Origin: Varanus komodoensis | Taxonomy: Eukaryota; Chordata; Lepidosauria; Squamata; Varanidae | Direction of reading: 5' to 3' | NCBI RefSeq assembly: GCF_004798865.1 | Contig: NW_025336087.1 | Span: forward strand, 50,760,214-50,824,213 | DNA: 64,000 bases | Translations under genes and position numbers: made by a program | The notes under the pieces: model-generated | What the model was told of the DNA's origin: nothing | Database searches by the model: none | What the model saw: the letters and a program-made list of their open reading frames with translations, nothing else | Part shown: in pieces, positions 37,355-47,909 of the stretch | Position numbering within the stretch: position 1 is the stretch's first letter | How the letters are laid out: every line of letters starts with the position of its first letter

Positions 37355-38365
37355 CACTGAGAACATAAAAAGATCCATGTGGGATGCTGCGAGGGGCCCA
37401 CCTGATCCAGCATGCTGTGCACAACTTGCCAAACCAGCTGCCTATGGGAACGCACAGCACCATATAGCTTGCATTTCACATCAAACCGTGTGCATGGCTA
37501 TACTGCCCCTGATACTGGAAGCAGCATGTAGCCATGAGGACTTCTGGCCATTACTATCCCTTTTGTTCATCAGGACTGGCCCTCCTATGAAGCAGGATGA
37601 GGAGTCTTCCTCGGATGGCAGAGTGGAAGGGGGAGCAAATTGCACTGCTCCCGCTAGGAGTGCCACTAGGAGTGCACTGCTATGCCACTACCTGCAGGGG
37701 TGCCTGGACAGCCCAGGTGGCTGCTTTTCCACAGCAGCATTTGCTGCCGCAGGAGTGGGGCTGACAGGGCTCTCTGGAGCAGCTGCCCACACGGTTTCCC
37801 TTCCTGTGCTTTCCCGTTACTTTTGCCTCTGCTGCGTTGGATCGATGGAGAGCTGTGTAGCTGGAAGAGTTTGTTCTGGGGCTCTCACTGCTCTTTGTAA
37901 TCTGGACAAAGTGGCAGCAAAGGGAAGGGGAAGGGGGCACAATGTGGCAGTGGGAAAGGGAGTGAGGTTCTCACAGGGTGGTAGAGCTGCAGTGGGTCAG
38001 GGTTAAATCCACCATTAAGGTCATCTATACTAAAGATCATCACTACATCTTGTGGTAGTGAATTCTAGAGTTTAACTATGTGCTGTATAAACGATTTCCC
38101 TTTATTTGTCCTGAATTTCTCATCAAGCAGTTTCATGGGATGGCCCTCTAGTATTACAAGGGTCATAGTATTTCCCTACACATTTTCTTCATGCCATGCA
38201 TTTTTTTGGTTCACCTCTATCATGACTCCCCTCACTCGACTTTTTTTATAAGTGAAACAATCTCAGTTCATAACTTTTCCTCATAAAGGAATTGCTCCAA
38301 CCGCTCGATCATTTTGGCTGCCCTTTCCTGCACCTTCCCCAGAATTGCAAGATCCTTCCGTTTAG
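37355..38365 (-). mobile_element. CR1 LINE, antisense, interrupted
   Basis: Plus-strand text from 37,361 (gaacataaaaagatccatgtgggatgctgcgagg...cacctgatccagcatgctg) and again from 38,005 (tccaccattaaggtcatct...acatcttgtggtagtgaattctagagtttaactatgtgctgt...gaggaaaa-type end) follows the complement of reptilian CR1: guidance phrases are 'ctggatcaggcc', 'gtgaattccatagtttaactatg', 'cactcgacttttt' and 'ccgctcgatcattttggctgcccttt'. The 37,571-38,004 block does not belong to CR1. The coding part is broken; the orientation is minus, with its 3' side at the left. Confidence 0.8.
37571..38004 (+). mobile_element. GC-rich ~435-bp insert within CR1, family unknown
   Basis: Foreign to the CR1 copy that reads on either side. 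It starts near ggccctcctatgaagcaggatgaggagtcttcctcgg, close to the end of the 17,583-18,094 segment. It is far richer in GC and in CCT/GCTGC-type triplets than its surroundings. The 209-residue plus-strand frame running from CR1 into this insert crosses the junction and so cannot be a natural gene. I see no clean target duplication, and the right edge is set only by where CR1 resumes. Confidence 0.55.
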
Positions 38366-38369
38366 ATCT

Positions 38370-38560
38370 GGTCACCACCTCCTTTGTTTATCCTGGCTTT
38401 CCCTAAACATTAGCTGACTGTTGTTTTAAGCTTTGTTTTACAGAGGCTTGTAACTTGAAATACTCTTGTGTTTTACATTGTGTTGTTCTTTTATAAAAAT
38501 TTTGTAAACTGCTCAATTGTTTTAATAGGAAGCATTCCATAAATTCCTCTTAAGAAATAT
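38370..38560 (+). mobile_element. Possible LINE 3' tail
   Basis: 'aagctttgttttacagaggcttgtaac...ttttgtaaactgctcaattgttttaataggaagcattccataaattc' resembles an L2-type tail (ttttgtaaaccgctcaa...gggcagcata). It lies immediately beyond the CR1. Low certainty. Confidence 0.35.
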
Positions 38561-38565
38561 ATGCC

Positions 38566-39455
38566 AAGAAGGTGGAGCTATACAGATAGAAGCTTTACTT
38601 GGTTCTCAGCGGGAAGGTGCGCGATTTCTGTGTGTGGTAAATGCCAGACTGGTCAACATGTCCCTGCAGCCTTTCCTAATACATTCTTTCAACAATAGTC
38701 ATACTGGATATCTCTCCACCTCAACCTGTCATGCCAGATAGCAGCTAGAATGTGATGGGAAGCTGAAGAACTGGGATAGGAAGATGGAGATGGCTTTGTA
38801 TAAATCAGATGACCAACACAGTTTGGGGGCCTGAGCTAAACAGAATCAGGAAGTTATGGTTTCATTTGGAGCACTTTTAGTTTACAAGAAACTAAGCCTG
38901 CAGGTCTCATACAATTTATATAGCACCATCCTTGTTTTTCCTTCTGCTTTGTTCCCTTTATTTTTCATAAATGCTTAATTGACCCTCCATATTCTCCTTT
39001 ATTCACATCAGAATTGGAATTATTATTTGAATTTATCCAGGAGAGAGCCATGTCATAGACTTGTACATGCTTCCTAGTGTTTTGGAGTTAATGTGGCAAA
39101 CCCTGTTACTAATGTGAGTCTTATAGGAAGCTGAATCCCAGCACCTCAGAAAGAAGGCAAGGAAGTGATCTGTGAAATCTTGTCAAGGCCCAACCCTGAG
39201 GCAGAGAGAATTCCCGGTGTTTCAGCCTTAACTATGAAGATTCACTGCCACCTGTAGGGGACAATTAGCATCAGCATGGGAGAACTCACCAGAGAGACCT
39301 GGCAGTGCCGATTTATGAGGAAATGTGCCCTGTGAATCATATTCTGAGAACCTCTGACTACTTGGTGCTTTATTTCTAATAGTAACTCTGTTCTAGAGAT
39401 ATTCCAGTTCTCATTGCAGCCCTGTAAGGCCAATTCAGCTAAGAATTTGTCGCTA
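38566..39455. other. Unassigned non-coding stretch
   Basis: No gene or repeat family recognised. Confidence 0.5.
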
Positions 39456-39459
39456 CCTT

Positions 39460-39765
39460 CAGATCACGCACCACAAGGCACATATTTGCCCATCAGGAAG
39501 GGCATGTAGGCTGGATAAGGGAGATGGCCTTTTCAGAGGTGGTCCATACCTCTGTTCAGCTTTTATGAGAGGTCCATAATGCATTTTCTTTGTGCCTTTT
39601 CAGGAAAGCTCTGAAGACCTTTTTCTTTTCACTGGCCTTTCCATTATTGGTGGGCTACCAGCTTTATTGGTGTTATTTTTATACTGATTCTATAATGTTT
39701 TATTGCCTTTCAGTTTGCATTGTACATCTTTGAATTGTTTTTATTTTGCACATGGAATTGAGAGA
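39460..39765 (+). mobile_element. L2 LINE 3' end fragment
   Basis: 'gggagatggccttttcagaggtggtccatacctctg' matches the L2 stretch encoding R-AFS-VAP-L. It is followed by 'cttttcaggaaagctctgaagacctttttcttttc' (the usual FR-KLK-FLF end) and an untranslated T-rich tail. It abuts a longer L2 copy starting near 39,780 in the same orientation. Confidence 0.6.
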
Positions 39766-39779
39766 GCTCTGTCCTTAAA

Positions 39780-40117
39780 GACATCACTGATAAAGTCCTT
39801 GTCAACAAGAAACAGCCACATACCAGGTCCAGGTAATGGTCGAAGTGTACACTCCTAGCTCATGACTTTCCTGGGCAAGGATCTAGAGAGGGTGGCTGTC
39901 AATCAACTCCAAGCACTCTTGGATGAAACTGATTATCTGGATCAATTTCAATTGGGGGTTCAGGCTTGGTTTTTGCATGGAAACAGCCTTGCTTGCCCTG
40001 TAGGATGACCTACCCTGAGAGTAGGATGGGGGAGTGCAACCCTGTTGATATGCTGAACTTCTTAGTGGCTTTCAATACCATCAACCATGGTATCTTCCTG
40101 GAGAAGCTGGCTGAGAT

Positions 40118-40148
<31 letters not shown>

Positions 40149-41325
40149 GTGGGGGGCACTTCATTGCAGTGTGGAGGGCCATTTCCAGAATATGGTGCTT
40201 GGGGAATATTTAACCCTGTGAATTCTCCATCATGGACTTCCTCAGAAGTCTGAACTTTAACCCCATGCTATTTAACATCTACATGAAATGGCTGAGTGGG
40301 GTCATCTGGAGTTTTGGAGTGTGTTGCCATCAGTATGCTGATGACATGCAGCCCTCTCTCGCCTTTTCATCATTGACAAGTGAGGCTGTGAATGTGTTGA
40401 ACCAATAATGGACTGGATGAGGGCAAACAAAGTAAAACTCAATCCAGACAAGACTGAGATGCTGTTGGTGGGTAATTTCTTTGACCGGATGTGGGGTGTT
40501 CATCCTGTTCTAGTCAGGGTTGCACTGCCCTTGAAGAAGCAGGTCTGTAACTTGGTGGTGCTCCTTGATCCATTCTTGTCACCTCGGGCTCAGGTGGCAT
40601 CAATGGCTCAGAGTGCTTTTTACCAGCATTGGCTGGGGTCCAGCTGTGCTCCTACCTGGACAGGGATAGTCTGGCTTCAGTATTCTTGGCTTTGGTGATT
40701 TCTAGATTAAATTACTGCAATGCACTCAATGTGGGGCTGCTCTGGAAGACAGTTCAGAAGCTGCAGCTGGTGCAGAATGTGGCAGACAGATTAATAACTG
40801 GGACTCGGAGGTCCGAGTATACAAGACCAGTTCTGGTCCACCTGCATTGGCTATCTGCATTGGCTTCCTGTCCCAATTCCAGGTGCTGGTCTTATCCTAT
40901 AAAGCCCTACACAACTTGGGAGCACAATACTTGTAAGAGTGCCTCTCCCTGATCAATGCAGATCAATGCTTTGTCTCTGGGGTCCCCCTACAGGTGCCAA
41001 CCCCTCAAAAGGCTTTTGGTGGTGGTCCCCCATCTTTGGAACAACCTCCCAGCTGTGGCCTTACTGGTGCCAAATTTGTTATCTTTTCAGCACCATCTTT
41101 GCAGATCTCCATGGTCATTCAGGGACTTGATACAATTAGCCAGGTGTCTTTCTTGGCAGGATCTTTTTAAATTGTCTTTTTAGAGTCTTTTAATGTTATT
41201 TTATGTTCTTTAACATTTATTTTTAATTCTTAATGTTTTTATCTATTGTTTTTATACTTTGTTGTACACCACCCAGTGAGATTCAGCTAAGGGGCAGTAT
41301 AGAAATAAATAAATACATAAATAAA
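39780..41325 (+). mobile_element. L2 LINE with recognisable reverse transcriptase
   Basis: A ~1.5-kb 5'-truncated L2. Translated landmarks in order: ERVAVNQLQALLDETDYLDQFQ (39,885-39,950, split here for length as ERVAVNQLQ and LLDETDYLD), AFNTINHGIFLEKLAEMG (40,065-40,118), NPMLFNIYMKWLSG (about 40,260-40,300), HQYADDMQ (40,329-40,352, the catalytic YADD box), WMRANKVKLNPDKTEMLLVG (40,413-40,472), ISRLNYCNALNVGLLWKTVQ (40,698-40,757) and KLQLVQNVADRLITGT. The 3' end is acccagtgagattcagctaaggggcagtatagaaataaataaata (41,269-41,313). Frames shift repeatedly, and a TG microsatellite replaces part of the RT region after 40,118. It is inactive. Confidence 0.9.
40118..40148. repeat. (TG)n microsatellite inside L2
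   Basis: A run of about 15 TG units followed by GGTGGGGGG, directly after the L2 codons for LAEMG where the family normally continues with further RT coding sequence. Confidence 0.95.
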
Positions 41326-41329
41326 GACT

Positions 41330-42870
41330 TTCTTAATTTACCTACCAATGAGAAAACTGTCATTCCATGAAGGATGTCATCACCATTTTCTGTGGGGACA
41401 GAGTCTGCTGCATTTGCCTAGTCCTAGGAATGCCCTTATAGTCAGCAGCATTAATCCTGTGGTAAAAAGATATTTGCCTGAAAAGAATCCTTTATTTTCA
41501 TTGTGGTCTTTGAGAGGAAGCTTTGGCTGGCTTCAGGCATCTTCGTCTGTGCTGGGGAGGTACTGTGCAAATGAGTTATTTGTGTACCTCTAGTAGGGGA
41601 AGGTGGATGTGTTGTCTTTGTACCTGAACATAGGTATCTTCCTGTGATGCAGCAAACTTAAATAAAAAAGCAGAAAAAGAGGAAGCGCAAGTCATTCTCC
41701 AAGCTTTCTTATCATGTCATTTGTACACTTTTGTATAGATCCAATGGAGTATCCCTCTAAACACATTTGCTCTCTGACATACAGTAAGGGGAAGGAATTC
41801 ATTCAGGCCTATTTGAATGAGAACCTGCTGAATTTGCACTTCCCAAGCCATTGTGTGAACTCTATTATTATAATTATTTACTTGTACTTCTCCCAGTGTT
41901 TTGAGGCAGCTCCCTAAGAAAAATGCATATATTCATGGAAATAATATATATAAGATAAAGTTTACTTGTGAAAACATACTTGCAAAAATGTATATATTGG
42001 GGAAAATGTGTGCAAATGGGCATATAAAGCTGTGTGTGTATAACTACAAACTACTTATTTAATTTATAAAGTGTAAACTCATCTGGAAAGGGAATGAAAA
42101 ACTTAAGATGGAAGAGAAATGAGAAAGTGAGAAAAACCAAATTAATACATTGGTCCATCCAACTGACCCAGAAAACTCTTTATGAGGAGAGCAGATGTAG
42201 AAAGAAGCGTAGCTGGCATGCCATTTAGGAAAAGAAGCCCAATAGTACAACCTGAGAGAGGGCTTCCGGGGTACTTTCTCTGGAATGTACGCATTAATGT
42301 TCCACTGTTGCTCTCCTGCTGACATCCAATACCCTTATTCAATGGCTTCTTTTTGCCCCACAGATAATGCCAATCACTTAATGGTTTCAAAGCACCTTCA
42401 TGCCCGGTATATATAGCAGACTGAAATCCATCCTTGTTTATTTGGCTTGTGAAAGCAAAACCTCCCATGTCGCTGCTTTCCTACTTGGAAGAGATAACAA
42501 ATCCAAATAGAAAGGGATCGTGGCGGGGAGCTTCCACCTAGTGTGCTGTAAACAGCGGGAGCTTTGGCCCATATCTGGGAAACCACATGGCAAACAGTTT
42601 GGCTGGAATCAAAACGAAGCTGTGTGAGACAAGAACTCATCGTGTTTATCAGTAAATCTCAGATTTGCCTAGGAGAGTGTCATTTTTGGCTTGAAAATTA
42701 TATGCATGGGGAGAGGAGGGGCGGCAGAATATCTTCTTGCATAGTTTGCTATCGGAATGGCAATTCCATCAGGACCATTTTTCTTAAAACACACACACAC
42801 ACTCTTCATGCCGACACGGAGATTCTAACCAAGCAGGGATCACAAAATTGATGTGATGTCCCCATTACCT
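41330..42870. other. Unassigned non-coding stretch
   Basis: No gene or repeat family recognised. A short (AC)n lies at 42,788-42,801. Confidence 0.5.
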
Positions 42871-42876
42871 CTTGAC

Positions 42877-42917
42877 GATGTCCTCAAGTAGATGCTCGGC
42901 CTCTACTTGAGGACATC
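42877..42917. repeat. Perfect 16-bp hairpin
   Basis: The arms gatgtcctcaagtaga (42,877-42,892) and tctacttgaggacatc (42,902-42,917) are exact complements with a 9-base loop (tgctcggcc). No T run follows and no element is recognised around it. Confidence 0.97.
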
Positions 42918-42989
42918 TAGCAGGCAAGACCCCACCACCCTGTAGGGAATGGATTCAATTTTCAATCTGTTTTTTCAAGATCTTTCTCC

Positions 42990-43470
42990 GATTGCTCAGT
43001 TGCAATCTACCTTCCTGTAATTTAGGCCCATTAGAGCTCATCCTGACTTCTGGGACAGCTCTTGAAGGTCTGGAAGACTATCACGCTTCCCTTGCACTTC
43101 CAGTCTTCTCTTCTCCAGGCTAGAGATCCAGTTCATCCAACCTATGCTCATAAAAACCACAGAATCTCTTTGTCACCCATCCTCTGAACCTTTTTCCAAT
43201 TACCTCTGCATCAGGAATGTAGCCCTCCAGATGTTTTTGCACTCTTAATTTCTATTGCCCTCACCCAGCATGACTGAAAGTCAAAGATTATGGAAGCTGT
43301 AGCTCCACAATATTTGGAGGGCCACAGATTTCCAACTCCTGCTCTAAAACTTTCTTAAACAGTGGCTCTCAAAACTGGACACGGGGCTCTATGTTGAACT
43401 TTATTTCAGACATCATTCTTTCTTTGTATATTTTGCATATACTCCCTTACCTCCTGAGCCAATGTAGATC
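42990..43470 (-). mobile_element. CR1 LINE, antisense, interrupted by a MITE
   Basis: 'ggacagctcttgaaggtctggaagactatcacgc...tccagtcttctcttctccaggctag...cagttcatccaacctatgctcata...cctctgaacctttttccaatta' and, after the MITE, 'actttcttaaacagtggctctcaaaactggacacggggctc' reproduce the complement of the CR1 C-terminal coding region (normally ...gcccagttccttcaacctttcctcata... and ...ctgtggcgcccagaactggacaca...). It is diverged and carries a palindromic MITE at 43,212-43,341. Confidence 0.8.
43212..43341. mobile_element. Palindromic MITE inserted in CR1
   Basis: 130 bp from caggaatgtagccctccagatgtt to aatatttggagggccacagatttccaactcctg. The arms gccctccagatgtt and aatatttggagggc face each other, and the tips cagga and tcctg are complementary. 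The flanking 8-mers ctctgcat and ctctaaaa share 5 of 8 bases, consistent with an eroded 8-bp hAT-type duplication. CR1 reads on both sides, so the boundaries are well supported. Confidence 0.75.
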
Positions 43471-43474
43471 AGCA

Positions 43475-45405
43475 TTTGTCTCAGTCAAGATGTAATTTAA
43501 TGTGATTTTCTGAACCAACCATCTGAGTGACAGATTGCTGGTGAGTTAGCTTATGCTAAACTGAAGGAAAGTGTCCCAGTTCACATCTGTCAGTGGCAAT
43601 TGTGGGTTAATTAACCCATGGTGTGCTGCTGGCCATGACATACAAACCAGCTCAGAGTTACTTTTCATGTGTGAATTAAATATCCCATAACAGGAAGTCC
43701 TAATATTTCCATACCTGAAACCATGATAAAGTAGGCACAGTCCTTCTCTTCCTAGCATTGGCTGAGCTGCCCTTATTTTATATTTTTTTTCAGCAGCTGC
43801 AAGTGTAGCCATGGTGGCCCTATCATAGTCAAAGACCTTTATCTGAGGAAAGGGCATTTTATTTTAGAAGAGACCAGAACAGGCAGTGGTGCTAAGCACG
43901 CATTATATGGATCCTTTTCAGAGAGTAATGCGAAAGTTTCCAAATTAGCCATGTCCCTTGTTCTTTAGCACTCATAACATAATGATTAATCTGGTCCTAT
44001 AATATTCAGAGCAAGTTAAGCCAAACATTCTTGGTGGAATTCATGCAAAATATATTGCCTATCTTTCATCAAACATAAAAGCCTTTTAATTTAGTGATGC
44101 TGATATATATGTAATGGAGCTCCACAAAAGAAAACAAGAGAAAAACAGTGGCCCCTCTCATCTAACCAGTGACCCTCCTTCCTTCAGGAGACTGAAAGTG
44201 AAATTGGAACCATTAGTTCTGTTTTCCCTCTCCAAGTAATCCTCTGTCAAGAAGCCATCAGTCTCTCGCCCCTTCCATGAAAACATCAGCAGGTTTTTTT
44301 TAAAAAAATAAAGTGTTGACTTGAGAGACAAAACAGCTCTGATTTGTACCTTAATGGTTACCTAAGAAGTCTTTTAACACTCAGCAAGACAATGCCCACT
44401 GGGTCAAAAATGCTTAGAAGGGTTTGGTCTCAAAGGCTGACTGCTGGATGCAACTTCTGTTCTTACTTCTGAAATAACACATGCGGGGGGTGGGAAAGAT
44501 GGGCATCAATAACAGTGTACAATAAAATAAATGTGGAAAGTAAGATAAAGCCTTGCCTCACCATCAAGTTTTTAACCTCATCATATTAAGCAGCACAGAT
44601 AGACTAAACTGGGATTTTGTTACATTTCGTTCCTTGGTTTCTATTGTTTTGCATCCAACATTGTTGGGCAGTGAACTGAAGCCCATTCTGCTGAGTCCAA
44701 GAGAAAATATTATTGTTCTTTTCCACACTGCACTGTTGCTAAAGCAGCAGGAATCCAGGGTAGGTGTGGAAACAGAATGCAATGCATCTATGATAACAAT
44801 AAAAATATATGGGAACAGTATATTTTTTTTAAAAAAATGAAATCTAGAAACATGCTCCCGCTGGAAATAGTTAAACTGTTTCAAAGGAACAAAGAAGGAA
44901 GTCATTAAATAGCGATCAACATTTAATGAGGTCATAGGTGAGAGACAATTAGGATAGTCTAACAATTAGTACAGTAATAATGTAAGAGCACTGTATAAAT
45001 TTAATGTACCAGTTTTATTCATCAGCCCTGCTAGGGAGATGAAACATCAGCAATCTCATATTATTGTATTGTTCTGTTTTCCTCCCCCACTGTGCTTCCA
45101 AAGAATAATTATTAAGACTATTAAGAACTGTTAAAAAAAGGAATCTAGTATGCCAAAATAAACAATACTGCCCAAATGAGACCAACTAAACATTTATTCT
45201 GGTATACTAGATGTTCTTCTCTGTGTATTTCAAGTTTTTAATAATGTGCCATTAAAAATGGCAGGGGGTTTTCTCCCAGATTTTTGTGTACTTCCTTATT
45301 TGGTGACTACTTGTGTTAAATAATGAATGTTCAAATCTATGGACAATTCATGGTGGGTTTAGAACCCATGCACAGAACCTAAAGACCTCATTATTTGTTC
45401 TTCAG
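43475..45405. other. Unassigned non-coding stretch
   Basis: No gene or repeat family recognised. Frames at 44,553-44,965 on the two strands overlap and show no domain. Confidence 0.5.
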
Positions 45406-45409
45406 CACC

Positions 45410-45624
45410 AGGCTAATTTATTTAAAACTTATTTTAATTGTTAAATTATTTGGATTAATAGGATTTTAAAATTTTTAGCCAAGAATGCACCGGGGTTTTT
45501 AAACAATTTTTTAAAAATTGTTACCTTGTTATAATTTATGTATTTATGTATACTTTGTGAGCTGCCCCGAGGCTTTGTTGCGATGGGGGCGGCATAGAAA
45601 TGTTTTAAATAAATAAATAAATAG
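45410..45624 (+). mobile_element. L2 LINE 3' end, subfamily A
   Basis: Starts at caccaggctaa and runs through ttaaaacttattttaattgttaaattatttggattaataggatttt to gtgagctgccccgaggctttgttgcgatgggggcggcatagaaatgttttaaataaataaataaat. It is nearly the same as 48,735-48,973, so both belong to one fairly young subfamily. Only ~215 bp remain, typical of severe 5' truncation. Confidence 0.85.
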
Positions 45625-47500
45625 TCAGCTAAAAGGTGGGTGACAAATTCTAGTCAAAGTCAGGAAAGAGGAAAAACAAGCATGGAACTTTTGGATGCCA
45701 GAGACAGAAGCTGGAAATGAGATGAATGGCTCATCAGGCTGGAATATGCTCATTTTTGTCACAAGGTGAAGATACCAAGATCCATTAGTCCGCAACACAG
45801 TATTTTATTGTCTGGCATTAAAAATAAGCAGTCTGCTTATGAACCAGAAAGTATTTTTCTGACTTTAAACATGTTTGCTTTCTTTTTAAAACTGTATGCT
45901 TTTGGACCTTGTTCCAAAGACTGAGTATAAGCTAAAAGTGTATGCAAAAAGAAAATTTAAAAGGAGTGAAGTGCAGAAAAGCACCTGGCATCAGAGAACT
46001 CTCTTTCATGAATAGAGCCATGGGAAATACAACACTATGCCAGGAATAATATTAGCACCTTGTGGTGGTTCCTTTGCCTTCCCAGCCCCTTTAATCATCT
46101 AGTTTGGGATATTTTCTGAAGTCTCCCTCTCCCGCCACCCTCTCTCTCTCTCTCTGTATGTGTGGTAGGGGAGGGGGGGAGGGAAAAGGTCACTTTTGGG
46201 ATCAAGGAGCATTCATCTTGAAATCTCTAAGGTCCACAGCCACATGTTTGTAGCTAATATCTCTACACATTATGTGTTGCCATTTATTTCTATGCCACCT
46301 TTAGACAAAAAGGGTCCCCAAAGGGGTTCACAAAGACTAAAATACTAATACAGAATGTAAGCTAAAAACAATCATTTGCATGTCATTTTCTAGCATTAAA
46401 GCTCAAGGTGCAGTGGAAATAGCAAAATTAATACGGCATGTTCTTTAGAATCCATGTTTCCAAATGTCCTTGTTAACTTACATCTTCCTCGGACCCTTGT
46501 TAGTAATGTGACAATCTGATGTGGAACATTGCACCTTGCGCTGCAAAGCTGTGCCAAAGCCAAATTGATGTGCAACAATGTGTCTGGCTGCTTTTGGTTT
46601 CCTATTTGGGAGCGTACATAAGAGACATTTTCTTCCTGACCTTTTCTTGAGCATCAGGTTCCACCCCCTCCCACGAGCAGAGTACCATGTCCTATAATTT
46701 GCAGTTATGTCTATAATTACTCATTCTCATGCTGGATCCCTCCCTCTAATACTGAATCCAGCAATGCTCTCTTGCTGAACTTGGTGCCTCTATGCCAACA
46801 AAGGTAGAGTCAAAAAGGATTCACTGAGAAACAAAAGAGAGGTCTCAGCCTGTTCAAGAGATTTCTGAGATTTTCTACGCCCTGCTCCCACACATAGGAG
46901 TAACAATCCAGTGAGAACTTAGCATGGTTGGTAGCCTCCAGGTGCTATGAAATGTTGAATATCAGTTGGAAAGAAGAAAACACAAAATTCAGTGGTGGGG
47001 TGGGGAGGGGCAGGGCATGGAGAAGAATTCCATTCCATTTCCTCCACTGCTATATTGCTCAATAGGCAAGGTGGTCCACAACATGACAAAGAAGAATACA
47101 AAAACTTTAACATTCAAAAATTGAACACAGTTTGAAAACAAATGGAAAACAATCGGCAGTCAAACTACCCAGACCTGATTTGAAACTGAAGCACTCCCAT
47201 TTCCTGCTGTCAAGTGCCTAGGAGCACAGGAAAGTGGTGACACTGTTGGCACTGAGCACCTTGCTGGGAAGAGCTGTTCACAGCTGGGGCCACCATCAAG
47301 AAGGCTGTCTCATTTGTTGTCATCCTCCAGACTTCTCTGCTTGAGCCCTTTATTAGAAGCTTAAGAGCTTCTAATAACAAGAAGACTTGCGTGTTTGGCT
47401 GGAACTCTGCATGGTGGGGATACTCTGTAAAAGTCTGGCACAGGACCCTCTTGTGTTCAACTACTGGTGAATATCCCAAGGAGAACAACCCTAAGCCTGC
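45625..47500. other. Unassigned stretch with one weak LINE tail
   Basis: No gene recognised. About 46,272-46,345 reads 'catttatttctatgccacctttagacaaaaagggtccccaaaggggttcacaaag', probably a short antisense LINE tail. A (TC)n run ends at 46,155. A perfect hairpin at 47,350-47,377 is listed separately. Confidence 0.45.
47350..47377. repeat. Perfect 12-bp hairpin
   Basis: The arms ttattagaagct (47,350-47,361) and agcttctaataa (47,366-47,377) are exact complements around a 4-base loop, taag. No termination-like T run follows. Confidence 0.95.
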
Positions 47501-47504
47501 CATC

Positions 47505-47590
47505 CTATACTCTCATACTTAAAAGTACATCTAATTGAACTCAGTGGGAGTTATTTCTGAATATTTATTTTTAAGAGTGTACTCTAAAAC
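47505..47590. mobile_element. Short palindromic element (ccatcctat...), diverged
   Basis: 'gccatcctatactctcatacttaaaagtacatctaattgaactcagtgggagttatttctgaatatttattttt' follows the order of the small foldback element seen at 50,028 (gcaatcctatgcac...gtaagtcccattgaactcagtgggacttacttctgagta). Only ~85 bp; family membership inferred from phrase order. Confidence 0.5.
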
Positions 47591-47736
47591 TGAGTAATCA
47601 GCATTAGCCAGACCACTTTTGGTATCCCCATTCCTAGGGCAGACTTAATTTGCACTGTGCCTGATTTACAATGGTGTGATTTTCAACAAACATCTGTCTC
47701 TATGATTTTACACAGGATATGAGTACTGCTGAGTGT

Positions 47737-47908
47737 GTTGTGCAGGGCCCTGTTCATCTCATCTGCCAGCAGTGCTTACATCCTCTGCACAATTATAGAG
47801 TTTGCACTACCCATTTTCACTGCAAAATAGTGTTGTGCAGAGCCATGTTCATCTCATCTGTTTTGTAGTGGTAATGGGTAGTGCAAATTTGGATCTTTTT
47901 GTGCAGAT
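47737..47908. repeat. Interleaved direct and inverted repeats
   Basis: A 29-base phrase occurs at 47,737-47,765 and again at 47,832-47,860 with two mismatches. Between and beyond, an imperfect inverted pair (47,783-47,827 and 47,861-47,908) contains the shared core tttgcactaccca. The second direct repeat is exactly the loop plus inner edge of the hairpin. No known family recognised; see findings. Confidence 0.75.
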
Positions 47909-47909
47909 A

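Noticed and set aside
37377-38006. 209-residue open frame on the plus strand
   Set aside because: It runs from antisense CR1 sequence into an unrelated insert, so it is an accident of the junction.
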